From Candidatus Njordarchaeota archaeon (lineage in GTDB: Archaea > Asgardarchaeota > Njordarchaeia > Njordarchaeales > Njordarchaeaceae), in assembly GCA_029856055.1 (NCBI GenBank), contig JAHQWF010000102.1, positions 1 to 30,685 on the forward strand: 30,685 bases of DNA, given 5' to 3'. Every line of letters begins with the position of its first letter. Position 1 is the first letter of the stretch. The translations under genes were made by a program, and so were the position numbers. The notes beneath the pieces are model-generated. The model saw nothing but the letters and a program-made list of their open reading frames with translations, ran no database searches and was not told the origin of the DNA. Shown piece by piece: positions 16,733 to 25,046 of this stretch.

Positions 16733-17296
16733 ATGGATTTAAAGCCATTTAAACAAGTGAGATACTCATACCACCTAACGTATCCAAAGCTCACATCGAT
16801 AATAACCAGCGGGACATACGAGAAACCTAATGCAATGGCTGCAAGCTGGCATACACATTTATCATTTGATCCACCTTTATACTGCGTATCGATTTCGCCT
16901 AAACGATATACATATAAATTAATCAGGGAGTACGGGGACTACGCAGTTAATTTTCTGCCATTTGAATTATCTGAGAAAGTATGGTTAACTGGAAGTTTCT
17001 CGGGTAAGGAGGTAGATAAGTTCAAGGAATTTGGTCTAGAGAAAATGAGAGCCGCAAAAATAAACGCACCAATAATAGCTCAAAGTTTAACAGCACTAGA
17101 ATGCAAGGTCATTAATGTCGTGAAAACTGGAGATCATTATCTATTCATCGGCGAAATCGTTTATGCTTGGGCAAAAGAAGGAATTTTAGTTTCTGCTGGA
17201 GGGCTCCTTGATATTAAGAAGGTAAGACCATCTTATTACTTGGGTGAAGGCAAGTTTGTGACTTTGAGCGATAGTGAGATCCTCGAATTCCAGTAG
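16733..17296 (+). CDS. Flavin reductase-like domain protein (FMN-binding)
   Basis: 187 residues of the flavin_reduct (DIM6/NTAB) family with a split beta-barrel binding FMN. Family marks are the opening Y-P-x-L-T-S-I-I-T-S-G, then PNAMAASWHTHLSFDPPLYCVSIS in two parts (residues 32-45 and 46-55), DYAVNFLP, SGKEVDKFKEFGL and a late ALECKVINVVKTGDH-type strand. It may act as an NAD(P)H:flavin reductase or simply as an FMN-binding oxidoreductase. ATG 16733 follows GAGTGA. Placement 14 bp after an aminotransferase suggests co-expression, though no pathway link is obvious. Confidence 0.8.
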   Translation: MDLKPFKQVRYSYHLTYPKLTSIITSGTYEKPNAMAASWHTHLSFDPPLYCVSISPKRYTYKLIREYGDYAVNFLPFELSEKVWLTGSFSGKEVDKFKEFGLEKMRAAKINAPIIAQSLTALECKVINVVKTGDHYLFIGEIVYAWAKEGILVSAGGLLDIKKVRPSYYLGEGKFVTLSDSEILEFQ

Positions 17297-17449
17297 CGAA
17301 ATCACGAGCATTAAAAGATAATCATTATTGGACACTTACTTAAAGCAAACGTACGCAATATCGCTTTTTCAAATCATACTTAAATAGACCTTTTAAACTG
17401 ATTCTAATAGTAGTAAGCTCTAAATTACAGATACAATGGTGCTCAAGAA

Positions 17450-19075
17450 ATGACAGATAAATATTCTCTGGCAGGCATAGAGTTGCCTGACGATGGGGTC
17501 CTAGTTAGCTTGAGGAGCAAAATGATCAGGGATCCAATCTATGGATACGTCATACTGAGTGAAGTAGAGCGAAAACTAGTTGATCTTCCAATAGTTCAGA
17601 GATTAAGGCGTTTACATCAGTTGCAAACAGCTTATCTAGTTTATCCAGGAGCGGAACATTCACGCTTCCAACATAGTCTAGGAGTAATGCATCTTTCAGG
17701 AAAATTCGCTGTATCTCTCATAAGAAGGACATATGGCTTTAGAGAATCAAAAATAGGGGATATTGAGATCCCTAGCCTAGAGTCACTAGGAATAGAAAAT
17801 TTATCTGACATATTCTCTCATCTTCTAGGCTTAAGAATAGCTGGATTATTCCACGATATTGGGCACGGTCCTTACTCTCATGCGTTTGATGAGGCGATAA
17901 TAAGCAGAAGCGAAGAACTGAGAAAAAGAAACATAATGTCACATGAAGATGTAGGTTGGTTCATTTACAGGAATCACACAAGAGAACTAATATGGAAAAT
18001 GTTATCTCAGCTAGAGAAAAACAGAGATATTCAAATTAATACAGAATCAGTGCTAGAAACTCTAGATTTCATTCTAGCACCAAGAAAAGATAAAATAGAG
18101 ATGGAGGGGAAGGTTAAACCTATAGTTAAAGCCCTAAGACATGTTCTAAGAGAATTCATATATCCTGCTGATATACTTGATTTTACTGTGAGAGATTCAT
18201 ACTACACAGGTGCTAAGGAATATGGGATGGTGGATTTTGAAAGACTAATTCAATTTTCTGTCATTGTTTCGAGGCACGGCAAGTATGAGTTAGTGACACC
18301 TGATATCGGGTTATTCGATAACGCGTTAAATACTCTAAGGGCGTTTCTAATGAGTAGATTCTGGTTATTTAATAACGTGTATTTCCACAAGTTTTCCAGG
18401 ATTATGGATTACGCCGTTAAATCCATGCTCAGATACGCGTTTAATGAAAATTGTATTGATTTTGTCGGTGCAATAACAAAGATCGTTGAGAGCGGTGATG
18501 TATCCGATTACTTATTATTAGATGATTACTCGATAATTCATAGTGCTTTAAAAGGAAAGAAAGCTTCAAAATACGCAAAAATGATTATGAATAGAGAGCC
18601 TCCTCTCAAAGAGGTTTTTTACCACGAAATACCTATTCCCCTGCACAAGACTATTTCTGAAGTTTCAATGGAAGATAAGCTAGATAAAGTTACTGAGGAA
18701 ATAAGGATAACTATAGCGAATAATTTCAACATCGATAAAGAATATGTTAAGGTCGATTACCCGTTAACGAGATTCTTTCCAGATAACCCTTATCTCCCCC
18801 TTAGATCACTTCTTGTTCTTTTTATGAGAGGTGATAAACCTGTATACTATAGAAATTACACGGTGAGTGATGCGACAGCAGGTCTAGCTGTTGACATGAC
18901 TGTTTTAAGAATTTTCATAGATACTCCCGTTGCCAAGGATTTAATAAGTAAGCTTGGTGAAATAAAAGTAAGGGAGAAAATCTTGACAGAGTTGCAGAAA
19001 GCAAGGTTGTTAGAGAGATTTACTAATTCCTTGCTACTGGAATACAGTAGTAGGGGATATGGCATAACTATGTGA
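17450..19075 (+). CDS. HD-domain phosphohydrolase (dNTP triphosphohydrolase/SAMHD1-like)
   Basis: 541 residues with the metal-dependent HD superfamily core of the dGTPase/SAMHD1 branch. First histidine: H75 in SRFQHSLGVMHL; the HD pair is H135-D136 in GLFHDIGHGPYSHAF; the last aspartate lies in ILDFTVRDSYY. The segment RDPIYGYVILSEVERKLVDLP is the typical lead-in, and IVQRLRRLHQLQTAYLVYPGAEH is a hallmark of this group. It is expected to hydrolyse dNTPs to deoxynucleosides and triphosphate. The C-terminal 200 residues are less conserved. ATG 17450 follows GGTGCT. It converges with an unknown gene 6 bp away. Confidence 0.82.
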   Translation: MTDKYSLAGIELPDDGVLVSLRSKMIRDPIYGYVILSEVERKLVDLPIVQRLRRLHQLQTAYLVYPGAEHSRFQHSLGVMHLSGKFAVSLIRRTYGFRESKIGDIEIPSLESLGIENLSDIFSHLLGLRIAGLFHDIGHGPYSHAFDEAIISRSEELRKRNIMSHEDVGWFIYRNHTRELIWKMLSQLEKNRDIQINTESVLETLDFILAPRKDKIEMEGKVKPIVKALRHVLREFIYPADILDFTVRDSYYTGAKEYGMVDFERLIQFSVIVSRHGKYELVTPDIGLFDNALNTLRAFLMSRFWLFNNVYFHKFSRIMDYAVKSMLRYAFNENCIDFVGAITKIVESGDVSDYLLLDDYSIIHSALKGKKASKYAKMIMNREPPLKEVFYHEIPIPLHKTISEVSMEDKLDKVTEEIRITIANNFNIDKEYVKVDYPLTRFFPDNPYLPLRSLLVLFMRGDKPVYYRNYTVSDATAGLAVDMTVLRIFIDTPVAKDLISKLGEIKVREKILTELQKARLLERFTNSLLLEYSSRGYGITM

Positions 19076-19081
19076 ATGATA

Positions 19082-19591
19082 TCATTTATTAATTATCTTG
19101 CCCTTAAATACTGGTTTTCTCTCTGGATAGAATTTAGAAACTAATTCCTTCAATTGACGCAATAATCTATCTATATTTTCATTTAAACTTGATTTATCGG
19201 GATGAGAATAATATAACGCTAAATCCATGATTAATTCATAATCTTCGCTCATTAGTAATGATGCCATCCTATAATTTAATCTAGATAAGTTATCATCCGG
19301 ATTAGCTAATATTTCCTCAACTTTCTTAGCTCCTTTATCAGTGATGTTTACGTAGCTATGTATTACCTTAATGAGGTTTGCAGCCCTCAGCATGTCTATT
19401 AAGATATTGATGTCAGGCAAATCTATGCCATCTGGATAAATATCAATTAGGGAGAGTAGATTCATGGAATTAACTTTGTCTAGTAGATAGACGTACGTGC
19501 ATAATTGTCTTCTTGTTAACTCTTTACCCTTGGTTTTAGCAACATAGGTTATTAAAAGAATATTTTTGACTAGAGTCCACTCGCTCGACAT
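19082..19591 (-). CDS. Unknown helical protein, possible winged-helix (YwgA-like?)
   Basis: 169 residues. The N-terminus (VKNILLITYVAKTKGKELTRRQLCTYVYLL) and middle (GIDLPDINILIDMLRAANLIKVIHSYVNITDKGAKKVEEIL) have the helix-turn-helix plus short wing pattern ending in T-D-K-G, seen in many archaeal DNA-binding domains. It is reminiscent of YwgA-type proteins, which in Bacillus sit beside an HD phosphohydrolase (YwfO). That parallel with the convergent HD gene 6 bp away is suggestive only. ATG 19591 follows GGAGACGAG. No enzyme motif is present. Confidence 0.5.
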   Translation of the reverse strand: MSSEWTLVKNILLITYVAKTKGKELTRRQLCTYVYLLDKVNSMNLLSLIDIYPDGIDLPDINILIDMLRAANLIKVIHSYVNITDKGAKKVEEILANPDDNLSRLNYRMASLLMSEDYELIMDLALYYSHPDKSSLNENIDRLLRQLKELVSKFYPERKPVFKGKIINK

Positions 19592-19835
19592 TTTAACTCG
19601 TCTCCAAAACGCTGTAAAATAAGTAGATATTCCTTTTTAAAATATTATTTAGAGAAATTTGTTTGTTAGACAGATAAACGAAAGTAAAAGTAAAGCGAGC
19701 TATTTAGATATTTTTATTAAGTATATTTTCGCTATCAAATTAAGGCCGATAGAATGCAGAAATAGTTACAAATCAGGGTTCTTTAATGTATTTCCCTATA
19801 TTGAGGATCATTAATATTAGAGCAGGGTTATTTGC

Positions 19836-20576
19836 ATGATAAAGGCTATATTTTTTGATTTTGGTGGAGTTTTAACGGAGACTTGCTGGGATTTAGACGT
19901 GATAAGTTCCCTTATCAGAAAAGCTTTCACTGAAATGCGTATAGAACTGCCAAATACTTTCGATGAAGAATTCATTAAGGTAATGAAGGATAGATGGAGA
20001 GCTGTGTTGAGAACTCAGATGGAAGAGAGACTTATTGATATCTTACGAGAACTTCTTTCGAGATTACGTGTTAATTATGATGAAGGGGTATTGGATCTAG
20101 CTATCGAATATGTTATGGATGCACCATTTTGTGTAGTTAGAAAAGAAGCAAAATACGTGTTAGAAAGGCTCAAAGAGATGGGATTTAAATTAGGTATAAT
20201 ATCCAACTCACCGATAGCTTTCCACAAAAGAGTACTTCAGAAGCATAATTTACTACAGTATTTTGATGACATAGTGATTTCATGCGAAGTAGGTTATAGA
20301 AAACCAGATACCAGAATCTTTTTAATCGCGCTAGAGAGACTGAACGTGAGGCCCCCAGAGTCTGTTTACGTTGGTGATATACCATGTATCGATATTCCAG
20401 GTGCTAAGAAGCTTGGAATGATTACTGCTCTCATGAAGTATGCTGATCCTGCTGTATCTATGGAGGATATTAATAGTAATGTTTCTTTAGAAAAAGATCT
20501 CAACTGTGAAGCAGATTACTTGATTGAGTCTCTAGATGATTTACTAAAAATAATTAAGGAAATAAATTTACAGTAG
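19836..20576 (+). CDS. HAD-superfamily hydrolase
   Basis: 246 residues with the four HAD motifs: FFDFGGVLTE at residues 6-15 (nucleophile Asp8), IISNSP (motif II Ser/Asn), YRKPDTRIF (motif III Lys) and YVGDIPCIDIPGAKKLGM (motif IV acids). The helical cap lies between motifs I and II (subclass IA). The motif I pattern D-F-G lacks the second Asp of classical phosphatases. This is common in epoxide-hydrolase-type and dehalogenase-like HADs, so phosphatase activity is not assured. Substrate is unknown. The start ATG 19836 has only a weak GGGTT in front. Confidence 0.85.
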   Translation: MIKAIFFDFGGVLTETCWDLDVISSLIRKAFTEMRIELPNTFDEEFIKVMKDRWRAVLRTQMEERLIDILRELLSRLRVNYDEGVLDLAIEYVMDAPFCVVRKEAKYVLERLKEMGFKLGIISNSPIAFHKRVLQKHNLLQYFDDIVISCEVGYRKPDTRIFLIALERLNVRPPESVYVGDIPCIDIPGAKKLGMITALMKYADPAVSMEDINSNVSLEKDLNCEADYLIESLDDLLKIIKEINLQ

Positions 20577-20754
20577 ACAATATCTCAGACGATGCTCGCT
20601 CGATCAGCTATCACACCGTAGTCCTTTCATCATCGATCTAAACTTTGAGTAATTATTTTTCTTCTTGAAAGATTTAATTTCCATGGTTATATTATGATTA
20701 ATTTATAGTTGTTTTCCGAATAGATGAAGAATTAGTTTAAATCGGTCTTGATAA

Positions 20755-21498
20755 GTGTGGACTAGTGAAACCTTCAGAACTAAGTCGAGGTTATTTAAAA
20801 TAATTATGGACTATAAATGGAGATTTGCTGAGAGAGACGCGTTTCTGATAGAAAATATCTTAAAGGAGTTCGGAATTATAAAGGGTAAAATTCTTGACCT
20901 TATGTGTGGTAATGGCAGAATTTCTATTAACTTAGCTAAGCATGGTTATAGAGTGATAGGAGTCGACTTTTCGAGAGATTTCATTCATGATGCGGTCTCA
21001 AAAGCTAGAGAGTTTGGTTTAATATCGAGTGTTAGATTTATATGTGGTGATGTAAGAAATCTGAAGGAGCTTAATATTGGAACAGGTTATGATGCGGCTC
21101 TCTTAGTTTGGTCTTCGCTGGGTTATTACACAAGGGAGGAAGATTTGAAAATACTACGGAATATCTGTAGCGTAGTGAGGAAAGAAGGATTACTAATCTT
21201 ATTTGACATCCTTTTAAGGGATAACTATACTCCACTTCATCCATTCTCGTTTATTTCATATAGGAGTTACCATATTTATTCAATCGAGGAAATTAATGAA
21301 TCTGGAGATAAATTGCTGAGGAAATGGAACATATTTCAAATTGGTAGGAATGGTAAATATGAGTATATAGGAACGATAAAAATGAAGATTATTCTATATA
21401 GTACAAAAGAATTAACTGAACTACTAAAGAAAGCAGGCTGGAAACGTATTTTAGTGGAGAATAGGGAAGGGATAAGCTCTATTATCGCTCAAAAATAA
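20755..21498 (+). CDS. Class I SAM-dependent methyltransferase
   Basis: 247 residues with a Rossmann-like methyltransferase domain: motif I ILDLMCGNGRISINLAKHGY, acidic end of strand 2 in VIGVDFS, motif III-like FICGDVRNL, and motif IV AALLVWSSLGYY. The remainder is a less conserved C-terminal half with REGISSIIA at the end. The type (Methyltransf_11/25) acts on small molecules, RNA or protein; I cannot choose. The start is GTG 20755 with GGTCTTGAT upstream. It stands between a HAD hydrolase and a divergent ferredoxin, with its own spacer. Confidence 0.8.
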   Translation: MWTSETFRTKSRLFKIIMDYKWRFAERDAFLIENILKEFGIIKGKILDLMCGNGRISINLAKHGYRVIGVDFSRDFIHDAVSKAREFGLISSVRFICGDVRNLKELNIGTGYDAALLVWSSLGYYTREEDLKILRNICSVVRKEGLLILFDILLRDNYTPLHPFSFISYRSYHIYSIEEINESGDKLLRKWNIFQIGRNGKYEYIGTIKMKIILYSTKELTELLKKAGWKRILVENREGISSIIAQK

Positions 21499-21531
21499 TA
21501 AAATATAAATTACGGAAAGGAGGGAAGGAGT

Positions 21532-21759
21532 CTACTCCTCAACATGAATTATCTGGACTGGACAAGAATCAGCAGCTTGCTTAACGCAGTCCTTTAGTTC
21601 ATCTGGAACCTCGCCCTCAGCGATATTATCGCCAACTCTGTATTGAGCTATTATTTGTGATTTTCCATCATCGCCCCACTCAAATACATCGGGGCATAGC
21701 GCGATGCATACTCCATCGCTTATGCAATTATCTCGAGGATCTATTTTGACCTTAACCAT
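21532..21759 (-). CDS. Single-cluster ferredoxin with Asp ligand (Pyrococcus type)
   Basis: A 75-residue ferredoxin. The cluster motif reads C12-I-S-D15-G-V-C18-I-A-L-C22-P with the last ligand C66-P. The second ligand position is Asp15, as in Pyrococcus furiosus ferredoxin (Asp14), where it allows easy exchange between [3Fe-4S] and [4Fe-4S] forms. Cys22 and Cys58 occupy the places of that protein's disulfide pair. PDVFEWGDDGKS is the expected loop after the first motif. ATG 21759 follows AAAGGTGA. It is likely to be an electron carrier for enzymes such as IorAB (inference). Confidence 0.93.
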   Translation of the reverse strand: MVKVKIDPRDNCISDGVCIALCPDVFEWGDDGKSQIIAQYRVGDNIAEGEVPDELKDCVKQAADSCPVQIIHVEE

Positions 21760-21957
21760 TATGATTCACCTTTTAGTAAGTAGGGTTCATCTTTTCTAAA
21801 ATATTAAAAACTTAATAAAATTTTTCTTAAATATAGTTTATACGAGCTCTATTTCATCATTATGATCAGGTTTTCTCTAGGATTTTTCATTTAGCGTGAT
21901 TTATTTGGTTTTTGGAGGGTATGTAAACTAATGAGATTTTATAGGTGAAATTTTAAG

Positions 21958-22497
21958 ATGAATGTATTTGAGGTAATACGGAAGAGAAGAAGTATTAGGA
22001 AATTTAGGTCTGATCCAATACCCAAGGAAGATTTAAGAAAGATTTTGGAAGCCGCTATATGGGCTCCCAGTGCGGGTAATCTGCAGCCATGGGAATTCAT
22101 AATCGTTGATTCTTTGGAGAAAAGAAAAGAGCTTGCTAGGGCGGCATTAAATCAGGATTTTATTGCTGAAGCGCCCATAGCTATAGTGGTGTGTGCAAAT
22201 GTTATGAGAACTGCATCAGTTTATGGTGAACGTGGAGCTAATCTGTATTGTATTCAAGACACTGCAGCGGCTATTCAAAATATGTTACTGGCTGCTTGCG
22301 CACTTGGTTATGGGACTTGCTGGGTAGGAGCTTTTAGGGATGAGGAGGTCAAAAAAGTTCTAAATATACCTCCGGAAGTGAGGCCAGTGGCTATAATTCC
22401 AATAGGTAAACCAGCTGAAAGTCCATCTCCAAGAAAAAGAAGGCCGCTGGACGACATTGTATTCTTTAATAGTTATGGTAATGTTGGAAAACTTTAA
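21958..22497 (+). CDS. Nitroreductase-family FMN oxidoreductase
   Basis: 179 residues with the nitroreductase signature: FEVIRKRRSIRKFRSDPIP (FMN phosphate-binding arginines), ILEAAIWAPSAGNLQPWEF, and the C-terminal CALGYGTCWVGAF with VAIIPIGKPAE. This is the length of the small archaeal/bacterial NAD(P)H-dependent group, which acts as an FMN-bound homodimer. The physiological substrate cannot be predicted. ATG 21958 has AGGTGA about ten bases upstream. Confidence 0.9.
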   Translation: MNVFEVIRKRRSIRKFRSDPIPKEDLRKILEAAIWAPSAGNLQPWEFIIVDSLEKRKELARAALNQDFIAEAPIAIVVCANVMRTASVYGERGANLYCIQDTAAAIQNMLLAACALGYGTCWVGAFRDEEVKKVLNIPPEVRPVAIIPIGKPAESPSPRKRRPLDDIVFFNSYGNVGKL

Positions 22498-22580
22498 ATG
22501 AATAGCATTTATTTTCTATTTTTTGAAAAAATATATGCATGAAATGTGTCTTTTTCTAAATTATTTAAAGGTGGTATTAA

Positions 22581-22859
22581 ATGGTTTATACAATCATAGT
22601 TTTTTATAGGTTTAAGGAGTTATCTACATCACAGGAGGAAAAAGCTAGAGAGGAATGGTCTGAGCTCAAATCAAAGTTACCTGAGGGTGTACAAATAATA
22701 AGTAATAATAGACACGCATTCGGATCGAACTGGAATGGTTTTCTAGTGATTGAAATAGACAGCTTCGAAAAGTACGTAGAATTCTGGAAATGGTTCAAAG
22801 ACAGAATTAGATGGTATGTCACAGAGACACAGACCATTATCGGTATTAAGGGTGATTGA
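22581..22859 (+). CDS. Small ferredoxin-fold (dimeric alpha/beta barrel) protein, DUF3303-like
   Basis: 92 residues arranged beta (YTIIVFYRF), helix (EEKAREEWSELKSKL), beta (VQIISNNRHAFGS), beta (NGFLVIEI), helix (SFEKYVEFWKWFKDRI) and beta (YVTETQTIIGI). That is the dimeric alpha/beta barrel topology of DUF3303 and related small proteins. No active site is visible. ATG 22581 follows AAAGGTGG. A run of seven T residues 17 bases after its stop would serve as terminator. Confidence 0.6.
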   Translation: MVYTIIVFYRFKELSTSQEEKAREEWSELKSKLPEGVQIISNNRHAFGSNWNGFLVIEIDSFEKYVEFWKWFKDRIRWYVTETQTIIGIKGD

Positions 22860-22876
22860 AATTTCCATTACTTCTA

Positions 22877-22883
22877 TTTTTTT
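22877..22883 (+). terminator. T7 run, likely terminator for the gene at 22581
   Basis: Archaeal polymerase commonly stops at T-runs. This one lies 17 bases after the stop codon, just before the 3' end of the convergent C/D sRNA. Confidence 0.45.
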
Positions 22884-22886
22884 ATT

Positions 22887-22940
22887 TCAGTAGAGATCGA
22901 CTTCTTCATCGTTAATACTCAGTGGGAGCGCTCTCATCAC
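22887..22940 (-). ncRNA. C/D box sRNA (2'-O-methylation guide)
   Basis: On the minus strand this 54-nt segment has all four boxes in order and spacing: C box GTGATGA (22934-22940), an 11-nt guide, D' box CTGA (22919-22922), a 6-nt spacer, C' box ACGATGA (22906-22912), a 15-nt guide, and D box CTGA (22887-22890). Length and spacing match archaeal C/D sRNAs, which bind L7Ae, Nop5 and fibrillarin. The D' guide (GAGCGCTCCCA) would pair with TGGGAGCGCTC, placing the methyl group on the A opposite the fifth base before D'; this target sequence resembles a tRNA D-arm. The D guide (near GTCGATCTCTA) would direct modification of the G in TAGAGATCGAC. An AT-rich TATA-like stretch (ATATTATTTG) lies just upstream. 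C' has one mismatch to RTGATGA. Confidence 0.75.
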
Positions 22941-23045
22941 TTGGAAATCAAATAATATGTATGGTAGTTAATTCTTATTAAAAATAAAGTTAAATAGTTA
23001 GGGCATCATAGCTTAATGACATAGTTATTTGTTGAAGTGATATAA

Positions 23046-25040
23046 ATGGGTTGTAAGGGTCGCTTAGATCTGAGGGAGGTTCTTCGGCGAATCATTAAAA
23101 ACATCATTCAGAGAAATCTTCGATTATTGGATAATCAAGTAAGAGCGTTAAAAACTTATGATCTAGCTGTATGGGAAGCGCTTTCTCAAGGTTTTTTAAG
23201 AGCATATAAATTTGTGAAAATAAGCAAGAAGATCATCGAGACTGATAAGGAGTTCGAGAAACAAGCAAGAGATATCATATCAACTCTTTTCGAAAGAGCG
23301 TTAAAGGTTATGGAGAAAGGTAAGAATCCTCAGCACAAGACGAGAGCACTAGCAAAAATGATTAGGACAGCTGTTTTAATAGATATGAGAGATATAAAAG
23401 ACATTGTGAGGCAAACTAGGAAAACGCTAGAAGAAATTGAAGATGATTTAGATAGAATAAAGACCGCTAGTTACGTGTTGTTTGAGATAGGTAGAGCTTT
23501 TAATGCACTTAATAAGAAGGAATCAGCTAATGTTGATTTGAATGAAATTAGAGAACAACTGGAAAAATTTGTTCAGGAAATATATAATAAAACAATAACA
23601 TGGATATCTGTTCTTGATTCACCAGAATCAAGAGCTAAGGCACTGGCTTTTCTTGCTGAAGGTATAAGAGATCTAAGTATTACCGTCAAAAGAGAGGATA
23701 ACAAGGTAGAGTGGTTAGATGTTCATGAAGCAGAAATCGCAGCTCAAGAGAGCTTGAGAGAAGTGGAATCAATAAGTGATTTCTATGCTAGAGGAATAAT
23801 AAAATCATATGTCGCTTACCTCTACTCAACATTATCAATGGATTTGAGAGATACCGCAGAGAAACTATATGAGGAAGCTATAGAAATAGCTCTCAAAAAT
23901 GCAGTTAAAGACGAGAATAAAGCAGCTGATCTACTTGGTCAAATAGCCTTCACTAAAGCGTTAATAGGGCAGGAAAATGAGGCTGAAACATTATTTCAGG
24001 AGGCATGCATACTATCTTTAAAATGCCCAGATATAGATAATATTTTAACTTCTCTTAAAATAGCGGATCTAGCGGGAAAAAGTAGGATGCTTCGTACTGC
24101 GAGTGAAGTTCTCGATCAATACATAATTCCAACTATTAGGTCACTAAAAGATGGGATAAAAAGAGCGGGTCTAATAGCGATAGCTTCTGATGTAGCGGCG
24201 TGGATAGATATAGGGTGGGGAGCTAGATTAGCTATGAATGCGGCAGAAGAGATATGGATGTATTCTCCAGAAGATGTGAAAGACGGAGAACAAATATATC
24301 TTCTTTCTCTCGGAGCTACTAAAGCAGCTTTTTCTGATCCAGATGCTGCTTGGAGGATATTTGATTACGTATTGTCCATACTTAGAAGCGATGTAGCCAG
24401 ATTATCATTCTTTACGGATTATATTTCGTTGGAGTGGTTTGGGAAATCATACGAGGAGCTAAAAAGTATCCCAGCTTTTCATTCAGTCTTCAAAAAAGAA
24501 CTAAAAAGGTATCTAAGTGATTTAAAGCGGATTATTCCTAGAGAGAAGTTCTCTCTAGCTTTATTAGATCTAGCTTATGGTATAGGTACTAGCGATAAGA
24601 AATATGTTGTTGAGCTAATTGAAAGAGCTATAAAAAACGACCTAAGAACAAATATTGAAAGCATGATATTTGGACGGGCTATCAAAGTAGCAAGTGCCGT
24701 TAGTACATCATTATTAGATAATTACTTAAGTGAGGCTCTAAAGAGAGCTGAACAATCGGGAGATTTTGAAAGCACTATGAATTATCTGATAACAGTATTG
24801 GAGCAGGTAATTGAAACAAATCTTTCAAGAAAGCTCGCAAAAATAATAATAGATATAATTAGCGAAGCTGAGCCAAGAACTATCACTCTATCTAATTCGA
24901 TAAAACGATTCATCGAGATACTTAAGAAAATCGATATGGCATGGGCTAACGAGATTCAAGATTTAATAAAGGAAGAGAGAATAGCTTTAGATAAGAGGTC
25001 TAATGTGTTCAGAAGCATACGCAATAAAAAAGATAATTGA
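23046..25040 (+). CDS. Large alpha-helical repeat protein (TPR/HEAT-like)
   Basis: 664 residues made almost wholly of paired amphipathic helices about 34-40 residues apart, for example ARGIIKSYVAYLYSTL / DTAEKLYEEAIEIALK, then AADLLGQIAFTKALIGQ / EAETLFQEACILSL, then IAIASDVAAWIDIG / ARLAMNAAEEIW. The A-x-x-L-F-x-E-A pattern is TPR-like, but the repeats are too loose to be counted reliably. There is no signal peptide or catalytic motif. A protein-protein scaffold is the safest guess. ATG 23046 follows GTGAT. It is converged on by the DUF5591-like gene 6 bp away. Confidence 0.65.
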   Translation: MGCKGRLDLREVLRRIIKNIIQRNLRLLDNQVRALKTYDLAVWEALSQGFLRAYKFVKISKKIIETDKEFEKQARDIISTLFERALKVMEKGKNPQHKTRALAKMIRTAVLIDMRDIKDIVRQTRKTLEEIEDDLDRIKTASYVLFEIGRAFNALNKKESANVDLNEIREQLEKFVQEIYNKTITWISVLDSPESRAKALAFLAEGIRDLSITVKREDNKVEWLDVHEAEIAAQESLREVESISDFYARGIIKSYVAYLYSTLSMDLRDTAEKLYEEAIEIALKNAVKDENKAADLLGQIAFTKALIGQENEAETLFQEACILSLKCPDIDNILTSLKIADLAGKSRMLRTASEVLDQYIIPTIRSLKDGIKRAGLIAIASDVAAWIDIGWGARLAMNAAEEIWMYSPEDVKDGEQIYLLSLGATKAAFSDPDAAWRIFDYVLSILRSDVARLSFFTDYISLEWFGKSYEELKSIPAFHSVFKKELKRYLSDLKRIIPREKFSLALLDLAYGIGTSDKKYVVELIERAIKNDLRTNIESMIFGRAIKVASAVSTSLLDNYLSEALKRAEQSGDFESTMNYLITVLEQVIETNLSRKLAKIIIDIISEAEPRTITLSNSIKRFIEILKKIDMAWANEIQDLIKEERIALDKRSNVFRSIRNKKDN

Positions 25041-25046
25041 TTCTTT

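Noticed and set aside
20585..20633. A full C/D box sRNA call on the minus strand
   Set aside because: C and D boxes exist, but the guide between C and the first CTGA is 19 nt and no C' box follows it. Kept only as a possible structured RNA.
21860..21900. C'/D' pair (CTGA-TCATA-ATGATGA) on the minus strand
   Set aside because: No downstream D box and no acceptable upstream C box, so an sRNA cannot be built.
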